Assembly: GCF_947503045.1 (NCBI RefSeq)
Contig: NZ_CANNCF010000008.1
Span: 1 to 64,000 of the forward strand
DNA: 64,000 bases
Direction: 5' to 3'
Source of the DNA: an uncultured Tateyamaria sp.
Lineage (GTDB): Bacteria > Pseudomonadota > Alphaproteobacteria > Rhodobacterales > Rhodobacteraceae
Made by a program: the position numbers and the translations under genes. Under the pieces are notes generated by a model. That model was given only the letters and a program-made list of their open reading frames with translations. It was not told the DNA's origin and ran no database searches. Numbering within the stretch: position 1 is the stretch's first letter; the number at the start of each line of letters is the position of its first letter. Of this stretch, positions 43,791-52,614 are shown piece after piece.

Positions 43791-44698
43791 AATTGATCCG
43801 GTCGTAGCGACTTGGCCGCCTGTTTCATGGCACGGCGGAAATGGGGCCGCTGGTCGTCGCCTGACATCTCGATCACCTTGCGGCACCAGCGGTGGATGAG
43901 CAGGGGATGCTTACGTTCGAGCAGCTTGTTCAGGACCGATTTCTGATAGCGCGGCAGTTCCTTGCGCGCGGTCATCAACTTGTAGATCTCGTACGCTTCG
44001 GGGCGGCCGTTCACGCACAACTCGACCGTATCCTTGAGCTTACCGATGCGATTAAAGGCGCTGGTCAGACCGTGGCCGAAATGGCGGCAGCGGATCTTGA
44101 CCACGTTGTCGTTCTGATAAAGGGCCGCGTGCATCGCATCCTCGGCCACGTAGGGGTCAAAGAACAGATAGACCACCTCGGCGCTCGCCGACTGGTCGGG
44201 GCCATAGGAATAGCGCCCGGAAAAATCCTGTTTCCACGACCGGTGATAGCGGGTTTCCCAGCCGGAGGTGATCCGCCGTTCAAGCGTGGCCTGCGGGTTC
44301 ATCGCCAGCACCTTGGCCCCGGGAGCGGCGGCGCAGAACACGGTGGCCGCATATCCGGCCATCGAAGTGCCGTAGAACACCACGTTGTCGAACTGGTCAA
44401 AGAACCCGGTGTCGCGCAACTCGTCAAAGAAATCATGCACCGCATCGTCGCGATACCACGTCCAGCCATGCGCGCCGATCCCAAGCGACGACCAGCCACG
44501 TGACGAGATGAACTGACTGCCCCACGGCATCCGATCGGCCACATCCTGACGGACGTCATCGAGGTTGTCGAAGGTCACCACAAGTGTCTTGTCGCCCTTG
44601 ATGTACAACGCGTTGTGCTGGTCGCCGAGTTGGCGGAAAAAGCCGTGCTCTGCCCCCATCTCGGCCAGCGTATCGGCCCATGCGATGCGTTTGTTCAT
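43787..44698 (-). CDS. Alpha/beta-hydrolase-like protein, roseobacter glycan-cluster family (copy 2)
   Basis: A 303-residue protein. Conserved blocks shared with the copies on each side are V-T-F-D-N-L-D-D-V-R-Q-D, a G-W-S-S-L-G-I segment, W-Y-R-D, then the elbow-like Y-G-T-S-M-A-G-Y-A-A, and N-P-Q-A-T-L-E-R. Beyond that come A-E-D-A-M-H-A-A-L and a G-H-G-L segment that could supply the late His. This looks like an alpha/beta fold with Ser in the G-T-S-M motif. Substrate unknown. The preceding glycosyltransferase ends nine bases before its ATG. Confidence 0.72.
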   Translation of the reverse strand: MNKRIAWADTLAEMGAEHGFFRQLGDQHNALYIKGDKTLVVTFDNLDDVRQDVADRMPWGSQFISSRGWSSLGIGAHGWTWYRDDAVHDFFDELRDTGFFDQFDNVVFYGTSMAGYAATVFCAAAPGAKVLAMNPQATLERRITSGWETRYHRSWKQDFSGRYSYGPDQSASAEVVYLFFDPYVAEDAMHAALYQNDNVVKIRCRHFGHGLTSAFNRIGKLKDTVELCVNGRPEAYEIYKLMTARKELPRYQKSVLNKLLERKHPLLIHRWCRKVIEMSGDDQRPHFRRAMKQAAKSLRPDQL

Positions 44699-44707
44699 GC
44701 CACTATC

Positions 44708-45718
44708 CTATCCATCCTTGGGCGCAAACAACGTCGCCGCATTGTTCTGGATCGTATCGCGGCAGGTTTTTACAAATTGCTTATCGACGAGATGATCGCG
44801 GCAGATCTTGGTCATGGAGGACTCGCCCTTGAGCGCCTCAATCCCGATCTTGGCCTGAAATTCGGGGTCATTGACGGGGGCGTTCGACACTTTCTTTTTC
44901 GCCGGGATCGGGGCAGCGGCGGGGTCAATGCCGTGTTTGGCGATCAGCCCGTCCATGAAACTGCCCCGGCGCGGGGTGTTGTTTTCCTTTTCCTCAAGGC
45001 GCGGTTTCATTCGGCGGGCCCAGAAATGGACGCCGCGGGTCTGTTCGGTCAGCCGTTCCTCGATGTTAAAACGGGACATGATCATGTGGTTCCGGTCGGG
45101 GAACGAGATCGGATAGAACACGGTTTGCGGCTCTGCGTGCTCGATCTCGCCCGTTTTTTCGAGGAAGTAGGTGACTGAGGCCGGGCCGGTGAAGCCCCAG
45201 GCCTGTTCCGTCATGTGCACAGGGTTGCCCGCGTCCTTTTCAGCCTGCAATTCCTTTTGCTGCCACTTCTTCAGCCACGGCGCGATGGCGTATTCGTCCT
45301 TGAAGAAATCAAGCAAGCCCACGAGCGTCTTGGAATCCGATGGCAGACCCAGCACCGCGTTGCACACCTGACCGGGTTTTTCCCAGCCATAGACAAAGGG
45401 GCTGTCGAAATCGAAGGGGCGATAGCAGTACATATCCGCGTCCACCCAGATGCTGTCGGTCTTGGCCAGCAGGTGCAGGCGCCACATATCCGCATGGATC
45501 GCGGGGCTGCCGTTGCGGGCGTGGATCAGCATCGGTTCGGAGGGAAAGATGTCCTCCGCATCGCCCGCGTGGACCCCTTCGGGCAGGTTGGGGATGGGTG
45601 AATAGCTGTACAGGGTGATGTGGTGCCCCTGATCGGCAAAGGATTTCAGGCACAGTTGTTCTAGCCAGGACAAACGCCCGCCGATCCAGAGAGAGGCGAT
45701 ATTGGGAAGGGGTTTCAT
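44708..45718 (-). CDS. Glycosyltransferase, GT32-like (DXD sugar-transferase)
   Basis: A 336-residue protein. N-terminal pattern W-I-G-G-R-L-S-W-L-E-Q-L-C-L-K-S-F and H-I-T-L-Y-S-Y. The central A-D-M-W-R-L-x-L-L followed by W-V-D-A-D-M-Y-C-Y is the DXD nucleotide-sugar and metal site of GT32-type capsule or LPS glycosyltransferases. A C-terminal extension of about 90 residues (K-K-K-V-S-N-A-P onward) seems specific to this protein. It overlaps the upstream gene by four bases. Cytoplasmic. Confidence 0.82.
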   Translation of the reverse strand: MKPLPNIASLWIGGRLSWLEQLCLKSFADQGHHITLYSYSPIPNLPEGVHAGDAEDIFPSEPMLIHARNGSPAIHADMWRLHLLAKTDSIWVDADMYCYRPFDFDSPFVYGWEKPGQVCNAVLGLPSDSKTLVGLLDFFKDEYAIAPWLKKWQQKELQAEKDAGNPVHMTEQAWGFTGPASVTYFLEKTGEIEHAEPQTVFYPISFPDRNHMIMSRFNIEERLTEQTRGVHFWARRMKPRLEEKENNTPRRGSFMDGLIAKHGIDPAAAPIPAKKKVSNAPVNDPEFQAKIGIEALKGESSMTKICRDHLVDKQFVKTCRDTIQNNAATLFAPKDG

Positions 45719-46644
45719 GCGTTTTCCCGCAGGTGCTGGCGCGCGCGTTGGGCGGCCTGTTTGAAATGGGGGGCGGGGCGCATCTTGAGGATGGAAAAGC
45801 AGTAGCGGATTAGCAGCCGGTGCTTGTCGCTGTCCTCAAGGTGCCGCAGCAGCGCCTTTTGATACATCTTTGAACCATGTCGCTGACGCAGCAGGTGGCG
45901 TACATCCGTCGGGCTGAGCGTGTCGTTGATCACACCGGCAACGATGGGTTTGAGGATGCCCATGTCGCGCCACATCGTCAGCATGCCGTGGCCCATGAAC
46001 GGGCAGCCCATGTGGATCACGTTGGGGTTCTGAAACAGGGTGGCGTGCATAGCGTCCTGCGGCATACGGGAATCGTAGAAGATCCAGACCTTGTCTGCAT
46101 CCACCGACATATCCGGCGCATAACCGTAGGGGCCGAAATAGTCGTGTTTCCACGAACGACGATAGCGGTGATCCCAGCCGGCGCGGTCGCGGTCCATGGT
46201 GGCCTGCGGGCTGATGGCGACCACCGTGGCACCGGGGCAGGCCGCAGAAAAGGCGGCCGCCGCATAGCCGCCCATCGAGGTGCCGTAGAATACGACGCGC
46301 TCGAATTTATCAAAGAAATTCTCGTCCCGCAGATTGTCGAAGAAGGCAAACATGTGCGGGTCTCGGTACCAAGTGGGCCCGTGCGCCATAATCCCCAGCG
46401 ATGACCAGCCCTGCGCCGAGATGAAATCGACCGCCCATGGCAGGCGGTTGGGATCCTGGCGGACGTCATCAAGGTTGTCGAACACCACGACCAGCGTCTT
46501 GCCCAGTTCGCCCTCTTCGGGGATGTGGATGGCCTTGTGCAGGGGACCGATTTCCTCGAAAAACCCCTCCTTTTCGGCCCGCTCGGCCAGCGTTGCGCGC
46601 CACGCTTCGCGTATGATCTGCTTTTTCTGTTCGGACTTTGCCAT
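45715..46644 (-). CDS. Alpha/beta-hydrolase-like protein, roseobacter glycan-cluster family (copy 1)
   Basis: A 309-residue protein, the closest relative in the window of the protein at 43787-44698. It shares V-F-D-N-L-D-D-V-R-Q-D, G-W-S-S-L-G-I, T-W-Y-R-D, the full G-x-S-x-G elbow in G-T-S-M-G-G-Y-A-A, S-P-Q-A-T-M-D-R and a late G-H-G-M. It is first of an overlapping run of five minus-strand genes and 197 bases downstream of the large GT2 gene. Enzymatic activity and substrate are unknown; the Ser elbow is intact here. Confidence 0.72.
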   Translation of the reverse strand: MAKSEQKKQIIREAWRATLAERAEKEGFFEEIGPLHKAIHIPEEGELGKTLVVVFDNLDDVRQDPNRLPWAVDFISAQGWSSLGIMAHGPTWYRDPHMFAFFDNLRDENFFDKFERVVFYGTSMGGYAAAAFSAACPGATVVAISPQATMDRDRAGWDHRYRRSWKHDYFGPYGYAPDMSVDADKVWIFYDSRMPQDAMHATLFQNPNVIHMGCPFMGHGMLTMWRDMGILKPIVAGVINDTLSPTDVRHLLRQRHGSKMYQKALLRHLEDSDKHRLLIRYCFSILKMRPAPHFKQAAQRARQHLRENA

Positions 46645-46841
46645 CTCTTACGGGGCTTTCCTGCGCTGCTCGTCTGCCTTCGTGGCCATTTTGGCCTTAT
46701 TATGCACTTTGTTTCCGTATTTGAAACAGTTCTGATGGGTGCAGTGGTGCCTCAATCAGCGGCTTAGCAAGGCAATGTGGCGGAAAATGGACAGGGTGCC
46801 GCTTTTGTCCGGGGCCTGCGATGCAGGCAAAGCATCAACCC

Positions 46842-49091
46842 CTAGTGCTGCGTCGATCCCTGCAATTCGACGGTAAAGAACCAGTCCTCGTCCTGCGGTT
46901 TCTCCACGATATCATCAGGCACCACGGCGGGACCGGACAGGAACACGTTGGCGCCAAAATGGGTGTGCAGCGTCGACAGCTTCTCCATCCGTGGGCTGGT
47001 CAGTTCAGCGTAGAAATTCGCGTAGTTCTCGGTTGCCTTGAGCGCGTCGATCTTCGCACGGTGGCAGGCGACGGAATGGGCATGGGCGGCGGCGATGTCC
47101 GGGTCGGCCATCAGGCGCGCCAGTTCTTCTTTCATGCGCGGCAGGCGGGACAGGATCGAGGTTTCAGCCTCGGCGTTGTTGTTCATCCGGAACCAGTAGG
47201 CGAGGCCCTGATCGCGATCCACATGGTTCACCCGACCCCGGTCACGCTTGACCAGAAAGCTCTCGGCTGAGCGCACCGCATAGTGGTTGAGCTGCACAAG
47301 ATCATAACCATAGGTGTCCGTGGTCGAGCGCCACGCGTTGCGATAGACATCTGGCGGCATCGGCTTGCCCGACCCGTTGACCCAGTTGATGCGATCCCAG
47401 AACTGCGGCTTGAGGCCCTTGGGGCGGTGCACGCCCAGCTTTTTGAAGATGCCGTTGGTCAGGAACAGGGTCTTGAACCCCCAGGCCTGATGCGGCTTGC
47501 GCGCAAGTTCGGGGGCACACATCTGGAACTGTTCGGTGATGGGCTGATCGACGTATTCATGCACGTTGCCATTGCCAAACAGCCGCCATGTCATCGAAAT
47601 CATGTTGGCGTCCGGGACGGCCGCGAACAGCGCATCGAGCGTGCCATCCCCCACCTTGATGTTCACATATTCATCGACGTCGATGCAGGTGACCCACTTG
47701 GCCTGTTTGATCACCTTTTCGCTTTCGGCGGATTGCAGTGCGGCGTGCTGGGGTTTGAGGCCCATGTCCTCGAATTTGTTGATCCGGTGCTGCACAATGC
47801 CTTTGGCCTGCAACATCTCAAGCATCGTGTCCGTGCCGTCGGTGCAGTCGTTGGTGTAGACGATGATGTCGTCAAAGCCGATGGAGCGGTGATAGGCGAG
47901 CCATTCGAGGATAAACGGCCCCTCATTCTTCATCGTGGTCACGATGGCGCAGCGCCCGCGCCCTTTCGGCACATTGTCGAGCTTGTCTTCGGGCATGCGC
48001 ACGGGGTCATGGTCGAAGAGGTCTGCGGCGCGTTTAAGCAGTTCCTCGCTTTCCACCAGCGAGGATTTGGGCACGATCTTGGCCACCGCGCGTGTGGGGT
48101 GGCGCAGAGACATATGGCGGTAAAAGTGGCCGTTTGCGTCCTCGTCCGGCTCGCCATTGCCGATGCGCACGGGCCGCCAGACAGCAGTGTCAGGGGCGCG
48201 GTCGGGTGCGATGCAAAACCGTTTGCGCATTTTGGTGCGGTCAAATTGCACGCAGATATGATCGCCAAAGCGGATCGGATCGCCGTTGCGCACGCGCCAC
48301 GGATAGCATTGTTCGCCCTGCAACTGGATCACCCCACCTTGGGCGCGCACGGCCGTGTCGAACACGGTGAGATCGCCACGGGTGATCAGATCGTAGACCT
48401 CCACATTGGCCACGGCGCGGGCGCGTTGCAGGAACCGTTCGCGGATGATTTCGAAGACGCCAAACGCACCCAGCGGGGCGGACCACGGATCAGGATCAGG
48501 CAGTTTCATCCGGTCCTTGCCGGGCGCGCCGGGTGCGCTGAACGGATGTCCTTCGGGCGGTTGGCCTGCTTGGCCGAGAGGCACATCGCTGCTCAGGATC
48601 AGCACGGTACAAGAGATCGCCTGCGCCGCGATGCCCGCCGCGAGGTCCTTGGCAAAACGTTTGTCACTGCCAGGTTTCGCCTGATCGAGCAGTACCACGC
48701 CCTCAAGTTCATGATGCGCGACGTGATAGGCAAGCCAGTCGAGCACGGTGTCCGCACTTTCCCCATTGCGCACCGAGGCAAGGCAGTTGAGGCCCTCGAA
48801 CAGGTCGTGTTCGGGCAGGCTGGGCGTGATGTCGATGGGCTGGCCGTCTATTGTGATCGCGAGGGCTGCGTCATCGGGCAGGGCAAAGGTCAGAATGGGG
48901 GCCTCGCCGATGCTTTTGGCCGTCACGAGGGTCGCACCGGGTGGCGGAGTGACGGCAGAGGCCTGAACATTGGCATCGAAAAACAGGGTGAGGTGGCGCG
49001 CGTCGGTTGCCTGCGCAATCACCGCATCCAGCAGGGTGCCCCCGGGCACGGGTTGTGCGCTCAGTCGGCGATGCAGGACAGGATCGCTCAT
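46842..49091 (-). CDS. Large glycosyltransferase family 2-like protein
   Basis: A 749-residue protein from the ATG at 49091 (M-S-D-P-V-L-H-R-R); the frame continues to 49259, and start choice is uncertain because the G-rich site is very close to the ATG. The N-terminal half (about 1-350) is unassigned. A GT2 fold follows: A-I-V-T-T-M-K-N-E-G-P-F-I-L-E-W-L-A-Y-H, then D-D-I-I-V-Y-T-N-D-C-T-D-G-T, then the DxD-like C-I-D-V-D-E-Y. This N-E-x-x-x-x-x-E-W-x-x-Y-H form is typical of the GT2/GT92-like group in marine alphaproteobacteria. It heads the leftward surface-glycan cluster. Confidence 0.85.
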   Translation of the reverse strand: MSDPVLHRRLSAQPVPGGTLLDAVIAQATDARHLTLFFDANVQASAVTPPPGATLVTAKSIGEAPILTFALPDDAALAITIDGQPIDITPSLPEHDLFEGLNCLASVRNGESADTVLDWLAYHVAHHELEGVVLLDQAKPGSDKRFAKDLAAGIAAQAISCTVLILSSDVPLGQAGQPPEGHPFSAPGAPGKDRMKLPDPDPWSAPLGAFGVFEIIRERFLQRARAVANVEVYDLITRGDLTVFDTAVRAQGGVIQLQGEQCYPWRVRNGDPIRFGDHICVQFDRTKMRKRFCIAPDRAPDTAVWRPVRIGNGEPDEDANGHFYRHMSLRHPTRAVAKIVPKSSLVESEELLKRAADLFDHDPVRMPEDKLDNVPKGRGRCAIVTTMKNEGPFILEWLAYHRSIGFDDIIVYTNDCTDGTDTMLEMLQAKGIVQHRINKFEDMGLKPQHAALQSAESEKVIKQAKWVTCIDVDEYVNIKVGDGTLDALFAAVPDANMISMTWRLFGNGNVHEYVDQPITEQFQMCAPELARKPHQAWGFKTLFLTNGIFKKLGVHRPKGLKPQFWDRINWVNGSGKPMPPDVYRNAWRSTTDTYGYDLVQLNHYAVRSAESFLVKRDRGRVNHVDRDQGLAYWFRMNNNAEAETSILSRLPRMKEELARLMADPDIAAAHAHSVACHRAKIDALKATENYANFYAELTSPRMEKLSTLHTHFGANVFLSGPAVVPDDIVEKPQDEDWFFTVELQGSTQH

Positions 49092-49479
49092 CCCCTGCGG
49101 GTCCGCAGCGGAAGGATGGGCGCGGGACGGAGGGCTGGCATAAAGGCGGGCACGATATATCCGAAACTGGTCTGTTGCGTGTTTACCCTGTCCGCACACA
49201 TGTGGAAAGAGTCGGCACAGGGCTGTGCGGCGCATAGCACGCATGCCCCGCGTCTTCACCGAAAACCACCCGTCATTTTCGTAGCGTTTCGACTTAACTT
49301 TGAATCATCTGTGCGCTGCCTCTGCCGGTCGTCGGCCGCGAAAAACGACCAACCGTGTCTCAATGGGAAATCGAAACGCTTTAACGACGGGTTTTTCTGT
49401 TTATGATGCCGCGCAAATGGCCGTATGAGCCATGCAGGAGAGGGTGCAGTCATAGCACCGCAGAAATACAGGTTTTCAT
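49092..49479. other. Intergenic region between divergent glycosyltransferase and methyltransferase genes
   Basis: About 390 bases separate the divergent starts, less if the longer glycosyltransferase start at 49259 is used. It should hold both promoters. The 49260-49440 part is AT-richer. I see no gene, terminator or clear repeat in it. Confidence 0.5.
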
Positions 49480-50250
49480 ATGATTACGTTCGAAGATGCT
49501 ATGCAGGCAATCGAGTCCGAAGCGGTCACAAGCCTCCGCATGGATGCGCTGGAGCAAGACGATTTCGTAAACCTCGTGCTGCAACGCTCGGAGGTGATCC
49601 GGGATCAGCCCAAGTACAATCGCTATATCCGGGCGTGGATGAGTGGAGATTCCACACCGCTCAATGATCTGATCGACCAGATAGGCCCCGAGGTGATTGC
49701 CCGGCGCGCGGCGGCATTTATTTATCTGGAATACCTGCAGTTGCGCCCGATTTTCGAGGCCAAGGCACCCAAGTCCATCGCCGATATCGGCTGTGGTTAT
49801 GCAATGTTCGATCTGTTCCTTGCCCGCGATTTCGGCAGCGTGTTGCATCTGATCGATCTGGAAAGCAACGACACGCGCCATTTCGGCTTCGAAGAAGAGG
49901 CGGCCGCCTATTCAAGCCTGAAGGTCGCCAAGAAACTGCTGACCGACAACGGCGTTCCGGCCAAATCCATCAAGACGCTGAACCCCGAGAAACAGGATGT
50001 CCTCAAGCTGAAAAAGCTGGATTTCGCGTTCAGCTTTATCTCGTGCGGGTTTCACTATCCCTGGGACACCTACCGCGATTTCTTTTTGAAATCCGTGGCC
50101 CCGGATGGACGGATCATCCTTGATATCCGCAGCAAGGTGCTGAACGTCGCGGTGCGCGAACTGTCCGAAATCGGCTATGTCCGGTCGGTCGAGATGGCCG
50201 CAGGCAACACGGCAGACCGCGTGATGATCGCCAAGCTGGATGGGATTTGA
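49480..50250 (+). CDS. SAM-dependent methyltransferase
   Basis: A 256-residue protein with a class I SAM-binding motif I-A-D-I-G-C-G-Y-A-M-F-D-L-F-L-A near residue 101. An acidic motif II region (L-I-D-L-E-S-N-D) follows, and then F-A-F-S-F-I-S-C-G-F-H-Y-P-W-D-T-Y, in the place of the usual motif for this fold. The helical N-terminal 95 residues may bind substrate. Alone on the plus strand between the glycan cluster and the T6SS set; a role in glycan or lipid methylation is a guess from location. Confidence 0.82.
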   Translation: MITFEDAMQAIESEAVTSLRMDALEQDDFVNLVLQRSEVIRDQPKYNRYIRAWMSGDSTPLNDLIDQIGPEVIARRAAAFIYLEYLQLRPIFEAKAPKSIADIGCGYAMFDLFLARDFGSVLHLIDLESNDTRHFGFEEEAAAYSSLKVAKKLLTDNGVPAKSIKTLNPEKQDVLKLKKLDFAFSFISCGFHYPWDTYRDFFLKSVAPDGRIILDIRSKVLNVAVRELSEIGYVRSVEMAAGNTADRVMIAKLDGI

Positions 50251-50307
50251 AGTGACGCGCGGTATCCTGGAATTCACATAACTGACGTTATCGCCATTTC
50301 AGGCACG

Positions 50308-51177
50308 CTACAGCAGCCCGTCGGCAATCCACTTTTCGACGAGATCACGGCTGACTTCGAAATGCATGCTGTCCTCGCGGGAAAAGCCTGCGCCCCAATA
50401 CCAGCCTTCGGCCCGGAAGAAATCGGCGAGGATGGTCAGGCCCAGTTGGGTCTTGCCGTCGCCCAGCCGGTCCAGCTTGCCATCAATGTTGAGATCGAGT
50501 GACAGGCCAAAGGCATGGGTTGAGGTTCGTCCGGGCGCGCCGCGAATGTGGCGCACGCACAAGGCCCCTGCCGTGTTGATGCGGGAATAGAGGTTTTCGT
50601 CCGTCGCCTTGATCTGGTCAAACACGCGGCCAAGGGAATCCAGTGCCGGTTGCAACATCCGCACCCGGACCGGGCCAACCTGTTGGGTCTTGAGCTTGGA
50701 GGCGAGGCGCTGGTTCGTCATCCCCTGACAGGTCGAGGTGAGGTTCTCGCGCGGCTTGCCGAACACGCTTTCGAGGTAGGAGGGCGAGGCGATCTGCAGA
50801 CCCTTATTGAGGTTGCGCCGATTGGCGATCAGAACCACCTGCGCATGCGAGCCGCTGATCGAATCCACCCCGTCACCAATGAATTGGCCCTGATCCTGAC
50901 CCCCACCTGTCGGGCCGGTGCTGGTGGGGGCCCGGTTCTCGAGCATCCGCTGTTCTAGCTGTTCGATCTGCACGCCAAGCGCTTCGATCTGGGCGCGCAG
51001 CACTTCGATTTCGATGCGCGCGCCGCTGTCGATGGCGGGGCCCGCAAATTCGGTGTCCCCATCGGATTCATAGCGGATTTCGGGCGTCGGGCGCAGTTGC
51101 AGGTAGACCAGCACGCCGAGGCCGACGACGATCACGCCCATCACACCCAGAATGATTGGAATGACACCCTTTTCCAT
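50308..51177 (-). CDS. Membrane-anchored M15-type peptidoglycan peptidase (TagX-like role)
   Basis: A 289-residue protein with an N-terminal anchor (about 5-26), a coiled-coil segment (about 50-78) and a C-terminal M15/VanY-like domain. Zn-site motifs are visible: S-T-H-A-F-G-L-S-L-D-L-N (His and Asp) and S-M-H-F-E-V-S (second His). M15 peptidases cleave peptidoglycan peptides. In other bacteria a T6SS-linked M15 enzyme (TagX) opens the cell wall for apparatus assembly. Here it is the last gene of the right-hand T6SS run, 58 bases after pppA, which supports that role. Confidence 0.87.
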   Translation of the reverse strand: MEKGVIPIILGVMGVIVVGLGVLVYLQLRPTPEIRYESDGDTEFAGPAIDSGARIEIEVLRAQIEALGVQIEQLEQRMLENRAPTSTGPTGGGQDQGQFIGDGVDSISGSHAQVVLIANRRNLNKGLQIASPSYLESVFGKPRENLTSTCQGMTNQRLASKLKTQQVGPVRVRMLQPALDSLGRVFDQIKATDENLYSRINTAGALCVRHIRGAPGRTSTHAFGLSLDLNIDGKLDRLGDGKTQLGLTILADFFRAEGWYWGAGFSREDSMHFEVSRDLVEKWIADGLL

Positions 51178-51235
51178 ACGTCTTGCCTTGCCCTCTTGTT
51201 CGCCCGACCGGGTGACCCCTGCCCCGGTTCTGATC

Positions 51236-51949
51236 CTAGTGGATGTCGATTACGATGATGGAGATATTGTCCGCACCGCCGCCTTCGAGCGCAAGATGCA
51301 ATAAGGTCTCAGACACGGTTTCGATAGGTTCGCTGCTGAGGATCTTTTTCAGAATGTTGAAGGTCGCGTATTTGGTCAGCCCGTCCGAGCATAGCAAAAA
51401 GCGGTCGCCGGGCAGGATCTGGCCGCGGATCTTTTCCAGCTCCAGATCTTCGCCCACACCCACGGCGCGGGTGATGGCGTTGGACTGGGGATGCTGTTCG
51501 GCCTCGTCCCAGGACAATTCGCCTGCCAGCACCAGTTCGGCCACATAGGAATGATCGGTGGTCAGCATCTCGATTTCGCCTGCCTGCAGACGGTAAAGGC
51601 GGCTGTCCCCGGCCCAGAACGCGGCAAAGTGCCCTTCGGCGATAGCAAAGGTCACGACGGTTGATCCGATGGTGACGCCACCTTGGGCCGCGGATTCGGC
51701 TTGAATGCGCTCGTGGCTTTTGGCCAGCATGTCGCGCAGGGCGTGCAACAACTGCACGGGTTCCAGCGTCGGGTCGATCATGGCCACGGAATCGACCACG
51801 GTTTGCGATGCGAAATCGCCGCCCGCATGACCGCCCATGCCGTCCGCCACCACCCAGATGCGTTGGTCAGGCAAGGCGAGGATACTATCCTCGTTCACCT
51901 TGCGTTTGTGACCCACATGCGTGGATGCGGAATAGCGGATTGAAGTCAT
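51236..51949 (-). CDS. pppA: PppA-type PP2C Ser/Thr phosphatase, first copy
   Basis: A 237-residue protein from the ATG at 51949, which overlaps the tagF stop (ATGA). PP2C motifs in order: N-E-D-S, DGMGGHAGGDF, GDSRLYRL, SDGLTKYA and DNISIIVI, with the metal aspartates present. It would dephosphorylate T6SS proteins modified by the PpkA-like kinase. No kinase gene is adjacent in this set; the only one in the window is at 23964-26207, so both phosphatases may oppose that kinase. Confidence 0.93.
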   Translation of the reverse strand: MTSIRYSASTHVGHKRKVNEDSILALPDQRIWVVADGMGGHAGGDFASQTVVDSVAMIDPTLEPVQLLHALRDMLAKSHERIQAESAAQGGVTIGSTVVTFAIAEGHFAAFWAGDSRLYRLQAGEIEMLTTDHSYVAELVLAGELSWDEAEQHPQSNAITRAVGVGEDLELEKIRGQILPGDRFLLCSDGLTKYATFNILKKILSSEPIETVSETLLHLALEGGGADNISIIVIDIH

Positions 51950-52614
51950 ACTTGAGCCATGACGCCTGATGCGCTCCATAGGGCTGGGGAGAGATCGAAG
52001 AGCGCGCGCAAGTCGCGTCCCTCGGGCAAGGCGGAGGTGGCACGCATGCGGAAATCATCCCGCATCATCGTCGACCAGATGGCCGGTGTCGGCCCGTGGC
52101 TTTGGATCAGCGCCTGCGTGGCAAGCGCCTTGGAAAAGGGGATAGGCCCTGAATAGGGCAGGCTGGCCGATGTGGGTTGGCCCGTGGTCACCAGATACAC
52201 GTCGGCCAAGGCAGCGGTGACACTGTCGCGGGTGCTGCTGTCTTCGAGCGCGTCGAGCGCGATGTTTTCCAGCTGATCGAACGTGCGCCCATTGGCGAGA
52301 TGCGAAACAACCGTGTTGGGCGCGTCATGGCACATCGCAAGTGTCAGCGGATATTGCCGCCCCACCCGATCGACCGAAGCCATCAGGATGCCCGTCACCG
52401 CATGGCCCCCCGCCGCCCCGGCAGGCAGGGTAAAGCGCCAGATGGGGGCGGACATATAGGCGTCGGTCCACGCCTCGCCGAGCTGTTCGCGGATCTCGAG
52501 CAGGCCCTGCTGCAACCACGTGTCCCAGGCCTGCACAAACCCGGCAGGCAGGTTGACCCGCAGGAAATCACCCATGCCAGGGAATTTGCCGAATGCGCCA
52601 AACCCGTCCGACAT
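51946..52614 (-). CDS. tagF: TagF, T6SS post-translational regulator, first copy
   Basis: A 222-residue protein with the TagF signature F-G-K-F-P-G-M-G-D-F-L-R, then W-x-x-W-L-Q-Q-G-L and S-V-D-R-V-G-R-Q-Y-P-L. The start shares a base with the tssM stop (TGATG), and its end overlaps pppA, so TssM, TagF and PppA are made in a coupled way. The 23-kb paralogue has the same neighbours in the same order. Confidence 0.92.
   Translation of the reverse strand: MSDGFGAFGKFPGMGDFLRVNLPAGFVQAWDTWLQQGLLEIREQLGEAWTDAYMSAPIWRFTLPAGAAGGHAVTGILMASVDRVGRQYPLTLAMCHDAPNTVVSHLANGRTFDQLENIALDALEDSSTRDSVTAALADVYLVTTGQPTSASLPYSGPIPFSKALATQALIQSHGPTPAIWSTMMRDDFRMRATSALPEGRDLRALFDLSPALWSASGVMAQV

Noticed and set aside
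47283-49406. Plus-strand open frame of 707 codons
   Set aside because: Antisense to the GT2-like gene, which has clear catalytic motifs.
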